From Gemmatimonadota bacterium (GTDB lineage Bacteria; Gemmatimonadota; Gemmatimonadetes; Gemmatimonadales; GWC2-71-9): 64,000 bases of DNA. The translations under genes were made by a program, and so were the position numbers. Below are positions 36,616 to 45,107 of the stretch, in pieces (position 1 is the stretch's first letter; each line of letters begins with the position of its first letter). Below the pieces are notes generated by a model. It was not told the origin of the DNA. It saw only the letters and a program-made list of their open reading frames with translations, and searched no databases. The stretch spans positions 56,810-120,809 of the forward strand of contig QHUB01000026.1 of NCBI GenBank assembly GCA_003221035.1. Reading direction: 5' to 3'.

Positions 36616-37940
36616 GGTCGCCCAAACGCATAGCGGGTCACATACGTCACGCGCAACGCCGGTCGAAATGCGGGCGCGCGCGACGAGTAGAATCGCGCCT
36701 CGGTGTAGGACGCGGCTTCCGGACGCTGGAGCAGAACGAAGGTGGTCACCGCGGCCGTGTCGAGCGTCCAGGCGCGGACCATGCTCGTCAGCTCGAGCCG
36801 CACGGTATCGGTGGACCCGATATGTATGACGACGCTATCGGTGAACAGCGATCCTGTATTCACCGGCGATTTCGCGCCCAGATCGCCGAGCACCGGGTAG
36901 GCGACGATCCGGAAGGAGTCGCTCGGCGTTCCCTGCGCCGCGTTGGCGGGGACGAGCAGCAGCGTGGCGCGCACGACGTCGATCGAGTCGTGCAGGAACT
37001 TCGGCAGCGCGACGCGCACCACGGCTCGTGCTGACGGGACACCGCCAATCGCCAGATTGGAATCGATCGCCGGCGTCGGCGGGTTGAAGACAAAATTATC
37101 GAAGCGCGGCGGCACGATCTTGTCCTTGGAGGCCACGCTGTCGGGCGTCGCCGAGACAGTGTCGGGGATCGTGTAATGATAGAACCAGCGCAACAGCGGG
37201 CTGTCGGTGCCCGATTCCGACGAGCCCAGACCGACGCTGGCGAATGAATCGGCCGCGACGCGCCAGCCGAACGCCAGGCGTCCGGTGTCGGCCGCGCTCA
37301 GCGGCGCCTGCACCGTATCGAGCTTTACGTAGATGAGGAGCGTCGAGTCGATCTGCGTGAGCAACACGTTGTCGTCCGGATCGACGCGTATGGAGTCGAT
37401 GCACACGGGACAGAGATTTCGCCAGTAATTCACCACCGCCGTGTCGGTCGCGCCGGGCGCCCCGAGCAGATGGCTGACATCCACGCTGTCTACGGGTGCG
37501 GCGACGAAATACGGATCGAGCGAGGCGAAATCGGACGTGGAATCCACCGTCACCGGCAATCGATAGACCCGCAGCTTCAAGCCGGTCGTGTTCTTGGGCC
37601 GCTTCACGATCACGAACCGGAGCCGGAGCGAGTCCACGACCTTCGGCACGGTGGTCGTATCGCCCACCTTCGCCTGGATCCGCGGCATGATGGTATCGGT
37701 CGAAAAGAACGCGCGGCTGTCCACCACACCCGGAACGTCGGTGGCGGTCAGCTCCAACGCATGGAAGCTCTGCACGTAGCCGCGGAAGGAAGAGTCGCGC
37801 TCGATGATGGTGGCAAAGACGCTGTCGTGCGCCTGGATCGAGCTTCCGGGACAGAAATCGGGACACACGCCGGGCGCCGTCGGCTGCTCGGTACATGCAG
37901 CCGCTGCGATCAGCAGAAAGGAGAACAGGCGCCGCTTCAC
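36612..37940 (-). CDS. Predicted surface lipoprotein, 442 aa
   Basis: A lipoprotein with leader MKRRLFSFLLIAAAACTEQP; the lipobox cysteine is Cys16. Two cysteine pairs occur in the mature part (CPDFC near residue 26 and CPVC near 190). The rest is beta-strand-rich with repeated Asp-Ser/Asp-Thr turns (VDSLRLRF, VDSVDVSHLL, TDTVRLELTS), consistent with jelly-roll or DNRLRE/DUF4270-like modules, not confirmed. It shares an operon with cdd upstream and the beta-barrel downstream. No catalytic motif seen. Confidence 0.75.
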   Translation of the reverse strand: MKRRLFSFLLIAAAACTEQPTAPGVCPDFCPGSSIQAHDSVFATIIERDSSFRGYVQSFHALELTATDVPGVVDSRAFFSTDTIMPRIQAKVGDTTTVPKVVDSLRLRFVIVKRPKNTTGLKLRVYRLPVTVDSTSDFASLDPYFVAAPVDSVDVSHLLGAPGATDTAVVNYWRNLCPVCIDSIRVDPDDNVLLTQIDSTLLIYVKLDTVQAPLSAADTGRLAFGWRVAADSFASVGLGSSESGTDSPLLRWFYHYTIPDTVSATPDSVASKDKIVPPRFDNFVFNPPTPAIDSNLAIGGVPSARAVVRVALPKFLHDSIDVVRATLLLVPANAAQGTPSDSFRIVAYPVLGDLGAKSPVNTGSLFTDSVVIHIGSTDTVRLELTSMVRAWTLDTAAVTTFVLLQRPEAASYTEARFYSSRAPAFRPALRVTYVTRYAFGRP

Positions 37941-38323
37941 CGGTCCAACGACTCCTTCGTAAAAGCGTCAGGCAACAGCGCCGCCAGGGTCCACCGTTTC
38001 TCGGTGGTGCGACCGACAGCGCGCACTTCCAGATCCAGACCGAATTCGGCCAGCAGCTGGCGACAGGCGCCGCAGGGCGCCGCCGGCGGATCGACGTCCG
38101 TCGTGACGACGATGCGCGTCAACTTCCGGGCGCCGCCCACCACGGCCGCGCCGAGCGCCATGCGCTCCGCGCAAATGGTGAGACCGTATGATGCGCTCTC
38201 CACGTTACAGCCGACATACACAGTACCGTCCTGCGCCTCGAGCGCGGCGCCGACGTGAAACTGGCTGTATGGCGCCCAGGCATGTTGCATCGCGGCACGG
38301 GCGCGCTGTACCAGGTCGCTCAT
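37937..38323 (-). CDS. cdd: Cytidine deaminase
   Basis: A 128-residue zinc enzyme that deaminates cytidine and deoxycytidine. Zinc and catalytic residues are visible in GCNVESASYGLTICAERMAL (Cys and Glu) and PPAAPCGACRQLLAEFG (two Cys), the homotetrameric-type Cdd pattern. It overlaps deoB by 4 bases, a usual nucleoside-salvage pairing. Confidence 0.96.
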   Translation of the reverse strand: MSDLVQRARAAMQHAWAPYSQFHVGAALEAQDGTVYVGCNVESASYGLTICAERMALGAAVVGGARKLTRIVVTTDVDPPAAPCGACRQLLAEFGLDLEVRAVGRTTEKRWTLAALLPDAFTKESLDR

Positions 38324-39516
38324 TCCTCCGCGAGCTCCTTCAAGAACGACGTCCCCGCAGCGAGCGCCGGCAACCCGAAATACTCGGCGACCGTCTGCCC
38401 CATGTCCGCGAACGTGCGGCGCGTCCCCAACGCCACGGGATGCACGCTCGGACCCAGCACGAGAATCGGCACGACCTCGCGCGAATGATCGGTGGACGGC
38501 GTCGTCGGATCGTTGCCATGATCCGCGGTCAGCACCACGACATCATCCGGCCGGAGCCGCGCCCCGAGCCGCGGAATCCATGCGTCGAGCTCCTGCAGTC
38601 CCTGATGAAACCCGGCGACGTCGTTGCGATGCCCCCACGTCTGATCGAACTCGATCACGTTCACGAACACGAACCCGGTGTCGAGCGTATCGAGTGCCTG
38701 CTCGATCAACCGGTACGCGTCCGCATTCGTCGCCGTATGCTCGCTGCTGATGTTCCGGCCTGCGAACAGGTCGTCCACCTTGCCGATCCCGATGCGCGTC
38801 ACACCGGCGTCGGCCATGAGGTCGAGCAGCGTCGTCCCCGTCGGTGCGATCGAAAAATCCTTGCGGTGCGGCGTCCGGCGGTAGTCCCCCGGCTTGCCTT
38901 CGAAGGGTCGCGCGATGACTCGGCTCACGGCATGCTCACCCTTCAGCATCTCGCGGGCGAGCGCGCACGCTTGATACAGCTCCGCCAGCGGAACGGCCTG
39001 TTCATGTGCCGCAATCTGAAAAACCGAATCCGCCGACGTATAGACGATCCACTTTCCACTCCGTTGCTGCTCGGCACCGAGCTCGTCGATGATCCCGGTC
39101 CCGGACGCCGCCTTGTTCCCGAGCCAGCCGCGTTTGGTGCGGCGGGAGAACTCGTCCAGCAAGGGAACAGGAAACCCCTTCGGGTAGGTCGGAAAGCCGT
39201 TTTCCAACCGCACGCCGCAGATCTCCCAGTGCCCCGTCGTACTGTCCTTACCCGCCGATGCCGGTCGCGCGACACCGTACGCGGCCGTCGGCGTCACCTG
39301 CGACGACAAACCGGAAATCCCGGAGGCACCGCCGACGTCGCGGCAACGACCCAAACCTATTTTTTCCAGATTCGGCAGTTTCAACCCGCCGACTGCGCGG
39401 GCGACGTTGCCGAGTGTATCCGAGCCTGCATCGCCGTAGGCCGCGGTGTCCGGCGCGGGACCTGTGCCGAGCCCATCCAGCACGATGATGGCGGCACGCC
39501 CGGTCCCGTACTTCAC
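38320..39516 (-). CDS. deoB: Phosphopentomutase
   Basis: A 398-residue alkaline-phosphatase-superfamily enzyme that converts (deoxy)ribose 1-phosphate to 5-phosphate. Motifs are IIVLDGLGTGPAPDTAAYGD, SAGKDSTTGHWEICGV with the phospho-Thr, VVVLTADHGNDPTTPSTDHS and REVVPILVLGP. It feeds nucleoside carbon to the pentose pathway along with cdd. The start overlaps the alr stop by 4 bases. Confidence 0.96.
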   Translation of the reverse strand: MKYGTGRAAIIVLDGLGTGPAPDTAAYGDAGSDTLGNVARAVGGLKLPNLEKIGLGRCRDVGGASGISGLSSQVTPTAAYGVARPASAGKDSTTGHWEICGVRLENGFPTYPKGFPVPLLDEFSRRTKRGWLGNKAASGTGIIDELGAEQQRSGKWIVYTSADSVFQIAAHEQAVPLAELYQACALAREMLKGEHAVSRVIARPFEGKPGDYRRTPHRKDFSIAPTGTTLLDLMADAGVTRIGIGKVDDLFAGRNISSEHTATNADAYRLIEQALDTLDTGFVFVNVIEFDQTWGHRNDVAGFHQGLQELDAWIPRLGARLRPDDVVVLTADHGNDPTTPSTDHSREVVPILVLGPSVHPVALGTRRTFADMGQTVAEYFGLPALAAGTSFLKELAEE

Positions 39517-40610
39517 ACCGTGACCCTCGGCAGACGTGGGCCCAGGCTGGTGAGGAACTCGTGCGGCACCTCACCGCTCCACTCCGCCATTTCCTTCAGC
39601 GTGATACGCTGCTTCGAGTCTTCGCCCACGATGGTCGCGATGTCCCCCACCTGCACTTCCAGCGTGCCGGTTTCAACGAGCGCCATATCCATCTGCACGA
39701 ATCCCACGATCGGACGCCGTTGTCCTCGCAGCAGCACCGAGGCGCCGCCCCCGCCCCCACCCCCGCCCCCGCCCCCCGCGGTGCCCAGCATCCGCCTGAG
39801 GCCGTCGGCGTAGCCGCATCGCAGCGTCGCGACGACCGTGTCACGGGAGGCTGTCCAGCTCGCGTCGTAGCTCACACTCTCGCCGCGGCGAATGCGGCGC
39901 ATACTCAGCACTCGCGCCCGTACGCTGACCACCGGCTTGGGCTGCGGCAGGTCGTCCCCGGGCGATCCGCCGTACAGGAAGATCCCCGGCCGTACGAGGT
40001 CGAGTGCGAACTGATTGCCGCGCAGCGCGGCCGCGCTATTGGCCGCGTGTAGCAACGCCGGCCGTCGCGGCAACTTCGCGACCGCACCTTGAAACCGTTC
40101 CAGCTGTCGTTCCGCCGAGCCGTCGCGCCGCTCGGCCGAGTGGAAGTGCGTATAACAACCCTCGAACGACGGCGTATCGACCGCTTCGCCCAGCTCGTCC
40201 GCTTCGTCCCAGCGAACTCCGGCGCGTCCCATCCCGGTGTCGATTTCGACGTGGAAGGGACGGTCGCCGCGCGTCGTCCATTCGAGGATACTGCCCGCGT
40301 CCCCGAGCGCCGGGGTCAGCTGGTGGCGGTCGTACTCGTCGAACCACTGCGCGCGCGCCGGCATGAAGACGAGAATGGGACGCGTAATGCCGGCCGCGCG
40401 CAGCTCCGCGCCTTCTTCGATCGTGGCGACGCCGTAGCCCCAGGGGTCGAGCTGCTCGAGGGCCTTGGATACTAGGACGGCTCCGACCCCGTACGCATTC
40501 GCCTTGACGACAGGGAGGAGCCGTGTGCCTGCTATCTTTGCTACCGTTCGGGCGTTGTCGACGAGGGCTTCCACGTCCACTTCGACCCAGGCTTTGCCCT
40601 TCGTTGACAC
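39513..40610 (-). CDS. alr: Alanine racemase
   Basis: A 365-residue PLP enzyme giving D-alanine for peptidoglycan. The PLP lysine is in RLLPVVKANAYGVGAVLVSK; HVEIDTGMGRAGVRWDEADE, FALDLVRPGIFLYGGSP and GESVSYDASWTASRD (the catalytic Tyr) follow, then IVGFVQMDMALVETG. GTG 40610 or GTG 40616 is the start; upstream codons in frame belong to the divergent promoter side. In the C-terminal domain an 11-glycine stretch, encoded by hexanucleotide repeats, is inserted between GTA and ASVLLRGQRRP. Confidence 0.94.
   Translation of the reverse strand: MSTKGKAWVEVDVEALVDNARTVAKIAGTRLLPVVKANAYGVGAVLVSKALEQLDPWGYGVATIEEGAELRAAGITRPILVFMPARAQWFDEYDRHQLTPALGDAGSILEWTTRGDRPFHVEIDTGMGRAGVRWDEADELGEAVDTPSFEGCYTHFHSAERRDGSAERQLERFQGAVAKLPRRPALLHAANSAAALRGNQFALDLVRPGIFLYGGSPGDDLPQPKPVVSVRARVLSMRRIRRGESVSYDASWTASRDTVVATLRCGYADGLRRMLGTAGGGGGGGGGGGASVLLRGQRRPIVGFVQMDMALVETGTLEVQVGDIATIVGEDSKQRITLKEMAEWSGEVPHEFLTSLGPRLPRVTV
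39747..39776. repeat. Hexanucleotide GCCCCC tract in alr
   Basis: Five consecutive 6-bp units (GCCCCC, one ACCCCC) code for the poly-glycine stretch of the racemase. The unit is a multiple of three, so length changes leave the frame intact. Confidence 0.92.
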
Positions 40611-40616
40611 GGTCAC

Positions 40617-40649
40617 TGGCGCGGGTATTCTACCCGGCCCGGAGGCTAA
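40617..40649. promoter_or_regulatory. Short divergent region between alr and mazG with inverted repeat and strong RBS
   Basis: The inverted repeat CGGGTA-TTC-TACCCG at 40622-40636 lies between the two starts, and GGAGG at 40641-40645 precedes the mazG ATG by four bases. A regulator site or a hairpin limiting one of the transcripts is possible; nothing more can be told. Confidence 0.4.
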
Positions 40650-41420
40650 ATGCAAGGCGATTCAGCGCTTGGACGTGCTCTGGCACTCGTACGCGAGCTG
40701 CGACAGCGGTGCCCGTGGGACCGCGCGCAGACCCCGCAGACGCTCCGTCCCTATCTGGTCGAAGAAGCCCTCGAGCTCGATCACGCGATTCAAACCGACG
40801 ACCCCGAGGCGATGCGCGACGAGCTGGGCGATCTGCTCCTCCATCTCGCGTTTCAGATCGTGATCGCCGAGGAGCGCTCGCAGTTCAATGCCGAAGTGGT
40901 CACGCGCTCGCTCGAGGAAAAGATGTGGCGCCGCCATCCTGGCCTGTTCGGTGAAGGCCGCGTCAGCCGCGACGATCACGCCGGTTGGGAGCTGGTGAAA
41001 CGGCGCGAGCCGCGTGCGGGAGGCAAACGCAGCACCCTCGCGGGACTGCCCGCGACATTGCCGCCGCTCTTGATGGCGTATCGGCTCCAGGAACGGGCCG
41101 CGGGGATCGGGTTCGATTGGCCGGATGCGACTGGTCCGATGGCGAAGGTGAAAGAAGAGATCGGGGAGCTCGAAACGGAACAGGGAGCGGGGAGCCGGGA
41201 GCAGATCGAGGAGGAACTCGGCGACTTGCTGTTCGCGGTCGTGAATCTCTCGAGAAAGCTCGCGGTCGATCCGCGGGCCGCTCTCGAGCGCGCGAACGCG
41301 AAGTTCCAGGAGCGCTTCGAGGCAGTCGAGAAGCTGGCCGAGGAGCGCGGCCTGGAGATGGGGCGCGCCACGCTCGAGGAGCTCGACAAGTTGTGGGACG
41401 AGGTGAAGGCGCGGCGGTAG
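40650..41420 (+). CDS. mazG: Nucleoside triphosphate pyrophosphohydrolase MazG
   Basis: A 256-residue house-cleaning NTPase with two MazG repeats. The first has CPWDRAQTPQTLRPYLVEEA and DELGDLLLHLAFQIVIAEE; the second has KVKEEIGELE and IEEELGDLLFAVVNLSRKLA, each with the ExxE...ExxD metal pattern. The linker of the second repeat contains EQGAGSREQ, encoded by a 28-bp heptamer array. One of three plus-strand genes in the window, opposite to alr. Confidence 0.95.
   Translation: MQGDSALGRALALVRELRQRCPWDRAQTPQTLRPYLVEEALELDHAIQTDDPEAMRDELGDLLLHLAFQIVIAEERSQFNAEVVTRSLEEKMWRRHPGLFGEGRVSRDDHAGWELVKRREPRAGGKRSTLAGLPATLPPLLMAYRLQERAAGIGFDWPDATGPMAKVKEEIGELETEQGAGSREQIEEELGDLLFAVVNLSRKLAVDPRAALERANAKFQERFEAVEKLAEERGLEMGRATLEELDKLWDEVKARR
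41177..41204. repeat. Four-unit heptamer array (GGAGCNG) in mazG
   Basis: Units in order are GGAACAG, GGAGCGG, GGAGCCG, GGAGCAG: 28 bp with no phase break. It is read in the sense direction of mazG, as in the other coding copies. Confidence 0.88.
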
Positions 41421-41421
41421 C

Positions 41422-43698
41422 CTATGGCATGACGGGCCGCGGCCCCGCGGGCAGATGCTCCATGAGATAGCGCGTGAGCAGCGAGTAGATGTGGAGCGTT
41501 GTCCCTCGGCCCTCGCAGATGCAGTGGGAGCGATTGGGATACGCCATGAAGTCGAACGGCTTGCCGAGCTCGACCAGGCGATTGACCAGCCGCTCCGTCC
41601 CTTGATAGTGCACGTTGTCGTCGCCGGAGCCGTGCACGACCAGCAGCCGCCCCTTGAGGCCCTGGGCCTGATTGATTGGCGACGCACGGTTATAGCGTGC
41701 GCTGTCCGCCGCGGTTTGGAGGAGGCCCATGTAGCGCTCCTGGTAGATCGTGTCGTATAGCCGCTCGTCCGGCACGGGCGCCACCGACATGCCCACCTGG
41801 TACACGTCGGGATAGCGAAACATCGCCTGCAACGTGCTCGAGCCGCCGCCGCTCCAGCCCCACACCGCGACGCGGGAGCGGTCGAGATAGCTGTGAGACG
41901 CGGTGAGCGCGCGCACGGCGTCCGCTTGTTCTTTGCTCGAGAGCACCCCGACCGCCCCGTAGACGATTTTCCGCCACGCCCGCCCACGCGGCGCGGGTGT
42001 GCCGTGGTTGTCGATCGAGACGACGACGTAGCCCTGGTCGGCAATCAGGTGGTACCACAGCGTGGTGCCGCCGCTCCAGGCGTCGTTCGTAGTCTGGCCC
42101 GCCGGCTCGCCGTACACGTACACCAGCAGCGGATAGCTCCTTGTCGAATCGAAACTCGCGGGTTTGATCATCCAGCCGTCGAGCGCGACACCATCGCCCA
42201 CCGTCACCTTGAAGAACTCACCGGGATGCGCGATGTGCGGCGCCACGGCGGCGCGCAGCTTCGCGTTGTCGACGAGCGTGCGGACGACGCGGTGCGACGG
42301 CAGCTCGACCAGCTCCGTCACCGACGGGCTGTCGAAATGGGAATAGGTGTGAAACGCGAAGTGCGCGTCGGGCGAGATTCGGTAGGTGTGCGTCCCCACC
42401 GCCGCAGCCGGTGACACGCGAACCGCACTTCCCTTCCCGTCGAGCTTCATCCGGTACAGGTAGCGCTGGGTCGCGTTGTCCGGCGAGGCGATGTAGTAGA
42501 GCCAACCGCCGGCCTCGTCTACGCCGGCCACCGTCACCACGTCGAACGCACCCGGCGAGATATTGGTGATACGCTTTCCGTCGCGACTGACGCGATAGAC
42601 ATGCCTCCAGCCGTCCCGCTCACTCGTCCACAGAAACTCGGCGCCTTTCGCCATCCAGGTCACGTCGTCAACCACATCCACCCAGGCACTGTCGTGTTCG
42701 GTGAGGATCGTCCGTGTGGCTCCGGTGATCGCGTCGGCCAGCATGACGCGGTCGGTGTTCTGCAGCCGGTTCATGCGCTGCAGCATCAGCTCGTTCGGTC
42801 CGGTCCACTCCATCCGCGGGAGATAATTCTGCGCCGGGTCGTCGGGGATCTGGAGCCACGTCGTCGCTCCGCCGTTGGCGCTCACCACGCCCGCACGTAC
42901 GGCCGAGTTGCCCGTGCCGACCTTGGGATATTGAATCGGGATGACCCGGGGATAGAGCGAGTCGGTGTCGTTGATCAGATCGAACGTCCCGACGCTGGTC
43001 ATGTCGAACTGCCAGTACGCGATCCTGGCGCCGTCGGGAGACCAGCGGAACGCGTCGCGCAGATCGAACTCTTCTTCGTAGACCCAGTCGGTCATGCCGT
43101 TGACGTGGAGCGAGTCTGCGCCGCTCGTGAGCGCGGTAATCGCGCCGTCCGCCAGCCGTTCGACGTAGATGTTTCCCTGCCGCACGTACGCCACGCGGTC
43201 GCCCGCGGGCGAGAACTTGGCGTACATGAGCGTCGAGGGTGGCGCATCCGGTCCTCCGAGTTTCTTGAGCGCGCCGGTCTTGCGGTTCAAGACCCAGTAG
43301 TCGCCGCGTGTATTCTGGCGCCACACGCGCTGGGTGTTGGTGAAGAGGAGCAGCAGGTTGCCGTCGGCGGACCAGGCATAATCGTCGAAGTCGAGCGCTT
43401 CGTTTGTGCCGGGCGGCGTCATCTGGCGGGCCGAGACGTAGACGCTGCGGGCGCCGGTGGCGGTGGCATAGCGGACGATGTCGAACGCCTTGTTGTTGTC
43501 GGCCGACCGCTCGACGGTGGTGTACGCGGCGCCGGTCTCGATCCAGCGTGCGGGGCCGAAGCGCTGCGGGGCGAACTCTCCTGACGCAAAGATGCGACGC
43601 AGCATGGCGTTTACCGTATCGGGAACGGCGGGGGCCGGCATCTGAGCCCGGACGGGCGCCCAGGTGCAGAGCGCCAGCAAGGCGAGCACGCGTCTCAT
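41422..43698 (-). CDS. Exported S9 family peptidase, dipeptidyl peptidase IV-like
   Basis: A 758-residue exported protein from ATG 43698 (leader MRRVLALLALCTWAPVRA). The beta-propeller carries the DPP-IV glutamate motif WVYEEEFDLRDAFRWSPDG; the C-terminal alpha/beta-hydrolase holds Ser in VAVWGWSGGGSSTLQAMFRY, Asp in HGSGDDNVHYQGTERL and His in YPNRSHCICEG. It probably removes X-Pro or X-Ala dipeptides from peptides in the periplasm. The longer frame from 43812 lies in the glyoxalase gene. It overlaps that gene by ATGA. Confidence 0.94.
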   Translation of the reverse strand: MRRVLALLALCTWAPVRAQMPAPAVPDTVNAMLRRIFASGEFAPQRFGPARWIETGAAYTTVERSADNNKAFDIVRYATATGARSVYVSARQMTPPGTNEALDFDDYAWSADGNLLLLFTNTQRVWRQNTRGDYWVLNRKTGALKKLGGPDAPPSTLMYAKFSPAGDRVAYVRQGNIYVERLADGAITALTSGADSLHVNGMTDWVYEEEFDLRDAFRWSPDGARIAYWQFDMTSVGTFDLINDTDSLYPRVIPIQYPKVGTGNSAVRAGVVSANGGATTWLQIPDDPAQNYLPRMEWTGPNELMLQRMNRLQNTDRVMLADAITGATRTILTEHDSAWVDVVDDVTWMAKGAEFLWTSERDGWRHVYRVSRDGKRITNISPGAFDVVTVAGVDEAGGWLYYIASPDNATQRYLYRMKLDGKGSAVRVSPAAAVGTHTYRISPDAHFAFHTYSHFDSPSVTELVELPSHRVVRTLVDNAKLRAAVAPHIAHPGEFFKVTVGDGVALDGWMIKPASFDSTRSYPLLVYVYGEPAGQTTNDAWSGGTTLWYHLIADQGYVVVSIDNHGTPAPRGRAWRKIVYGAVGVLSSKEQADAVRALTASHSYLDRSRVAVWGWSGGGSSTLQAMFRYPDVYQVGMSVAPVPDERLYDTIYQERYMGLLQTAADSARYNRASPINQAQGLKGRLLVVHGSGDDNVHYQGTERLVNRLVELGKPFDFMAYPNRSHCICEGRGTTLHIYSLLTRYLMEHLPAGPRPVMP

Positions 43699-44081
43699 GG
43701 GCGGCCTCCGAACGAGATGATGTGGCCGTCCGGATCCTCGACATAGAAGTCCTTCGTGCCCCAGTCGGTCGCGGCGAGAGGACGCAGGACCGTGACCCCG
43801 TTCGCGAGACACTGTTCATAGAAGACGTCGATCCCGTCCACTCCGCCGGCCGCATCGAGGTGCTCCTGCTCGCGGCGCCACTCGCGCTCTGCGGGGTTCC
43901 TGGGCGCTTCCTTGAGATGCAGCTCGAGCCCGTCCCGTTTGCCGATCGCGTAGAAGCCATCCCACGGCTCGCCGAAGGTAAAGCCGAGCTTCTGGTAGTA
44001 GGTCATCGAGCGCTCCAGATCATCCACCAGAAACTGAGGCGCGAAAGAGGTCACGTGGGGTTGGCTTGTTTGCTTGGTCAT
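43695..44081 (-). CDS. Glyoxalase/bleomycin-resistance superfamily protein
   Basis: A 128-residue VOC-fold protein from ATG 44081. Recognised by APQFLVDDLERSMTYYQKLG, FYAIGKRDGLELHLKEAP and the C-terminal KDFYVEDPDGHIISFGGRP. It is probably a small dioxygenase, isomerase or binding protein; bleomycin-binding proteins share this pattern. Metal ligands are not certain. The substrate is unknown. The 44165 start is rejected because it extends through the neighbouring lipoprotein gene. Confidence 0.85.
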   Translation of the reverse strand: MTKQTSQPHVTSFAPQFLVDDLERSMTYYQKLGFTFGEPWDGFYAIGKRDGLELHLKEAPRNPAEREWRREQEHLDAAGGVDGIDVFYEQCLANGVTVLRPLAATDWGTKDFYVEDPDGHIISFGGRP

Positions 44082-44106
44082 TGCTTGCTCGGCGTGGATC
44101 GTGGTC

Positions 44107-44424
44107 CTACTTTCTGCGCTCCTGTTCGCGCCGCACCGCGGCGAGCAGCGGCGGATCCATGACAATATTCAGTGAACGCCCGCTCTTTCGTTGATCGTCG
44201 ACGATCACCTTCGCTGCCTCATCGGCACTCATCGTATGCTCGGCATAGGCGTTCAGCGCCGCCATGATTTCGTTCATCGATTGAGCTCGCGTTGCCGAAT
44301 CAGACCGTCCCCGCGACGGGGTCGCGGTAAAGACCATGACGGTATCCACCGTTTCTTGCTGGGCCTCTTCTGAGCTACAAGCCGCGAACATCAGCACGAG
44401 AGCGAACAGGGTCAGGGATCTCAT
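44107..44424 (-). CDS. Small lipoprotein, 105 aa
   Basis: Leader and lipobox MRSLTLFALVLMFAACSSEE with Cys16. The mature part, after EEAQQETVDTVMVFTATPSR, is helical and charged (NEIMAALNAYAEHTMSADEA) and ends in AAVRREQERRK. No family recognised. It overlaps the small basic gene by 4 bases. Confidence 0.72.
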   Translation of the reverse strand: MRSLTLFALVLMFAACSSEEAQQETVDTVMVFTATPSRGRSDSATRAQSMNEIMAALNAYAEHTMSADEAAKVIVDDQRKSGRSLNIVMDPPLLAAVRREQERRK

Positions 44425-44633
44425 TTTGCGCCACGCTTTCTGCCACGGGCCTTTTTGCGCGCGCGGGCGCGGGCGGGTCGGCGCCCTGCTCTCTTGCGCT
44501 TGGGCTTCACGCGCTCCGGAAGCTCCCGGCGGCCTGTGTCGCGATTCCAGCGTTCGTATTGCTCGGGTGTGATCTCACCACTCAGCAGCAGCGCCGCAAA
44601 CTTGCGACGTTGCGCTCGGCTCTTGAATGGCAT
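44421..44633 (-). CDS. Small basic protein, 70 aa
   Basis: Starts MPFKSRAQRRKFAALLLSGE, followed by ITPEQYERWNRDTG and a C-terminal Lys/Arg tail (KPKRKRAGRRPARARARKKA). The N-terminal pattern is found in short proteins of bacteria and phages (recalled, not searched). The tail resembles histone H1-like or DNA-condensing proteins. Inference: nucleic-acid binding. Confidence 0.68.
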   Translation of the reverse strand: MPFKSRAQRRKFAALLLSGEITPEQYERWNRDTGRRELPERVKPKRKRAGRRPARARARKKARGRKRGAK

Positions 44634-44806
44634 GGCTAGCGGCGAGCCTGATTGGCGCGAGTCATGCGTTTCTTAAACCACAAGCCTGTTTTTGTGCGCT
44701 CAGAAGCGCGCGCGCCGTGTGTCCCCGCTGGCGCCGAACGGCTAACTCTACCGGCGACAGCGGGCACCGCCAGCTGGCGCCGTGGACGAATCAGTCAGGC
44801 GATGAC

Positions 44807-45088
44807 TCAGGGTTTCCCAAAGAGCGCACGCAACTCCTGCTTCGCCGCATTCAGGCGGGCGCGCTGCGTCTGGGACAGTTGCCGGCCTGCACGATTGATG
44901 TAGAACGTCAACATCGACATCGCGGACCGATACGGACTGGACTTGCGCCGCGCGCTCCGCTCCGCTGAACGCTTGAGCGATCTGGCGATCGCCTTCGGAC
45001 TCTTCGTGAATACTCGGCGCTCGAGATCGAGCGCGTTGCTTTCGCGTGTGACGCGCTGCGACCAGCGCCGAGACTTAGTTCTTGCCAT
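44807..45088 (-). CDS. DUF3175 family protein
   Basis: A 93-residue basic protein. SQRVTRESNALDLERRVFTK, SPKAIARSLKRSAERSARRK and SSPYRSAMSMLTFYINRAGR match DUF3175, a family of short proteins in soil and environmental bacteria with no known role. Length is typical. It is followed 19 bases on by rtcB upstream in transcription order. A 173-bp gap to the next small gene (44634-44806) holds no recognisable gene. Confidence 0.85.
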   Translation of the reverse strand: MARTKSRRWSQRVTRESNALDLERRVFTKSPKAIARSLKRSAERSARRKSSPYRSAMSMLTFYINRAGRQLSQTQRARLNAAKQELRALFGKP

Positions 45089-45107
45089 GTGTCACCTCAC
45101 AGGTCAT

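Noticed and set aside
44634..44806. Hidden gene or terminator in the largest small-gene gap
   Set aside because: No open frame with a start signal, and only a direct repeat of CTGGCGCC without a T-run; no convincing hairpin terminator.
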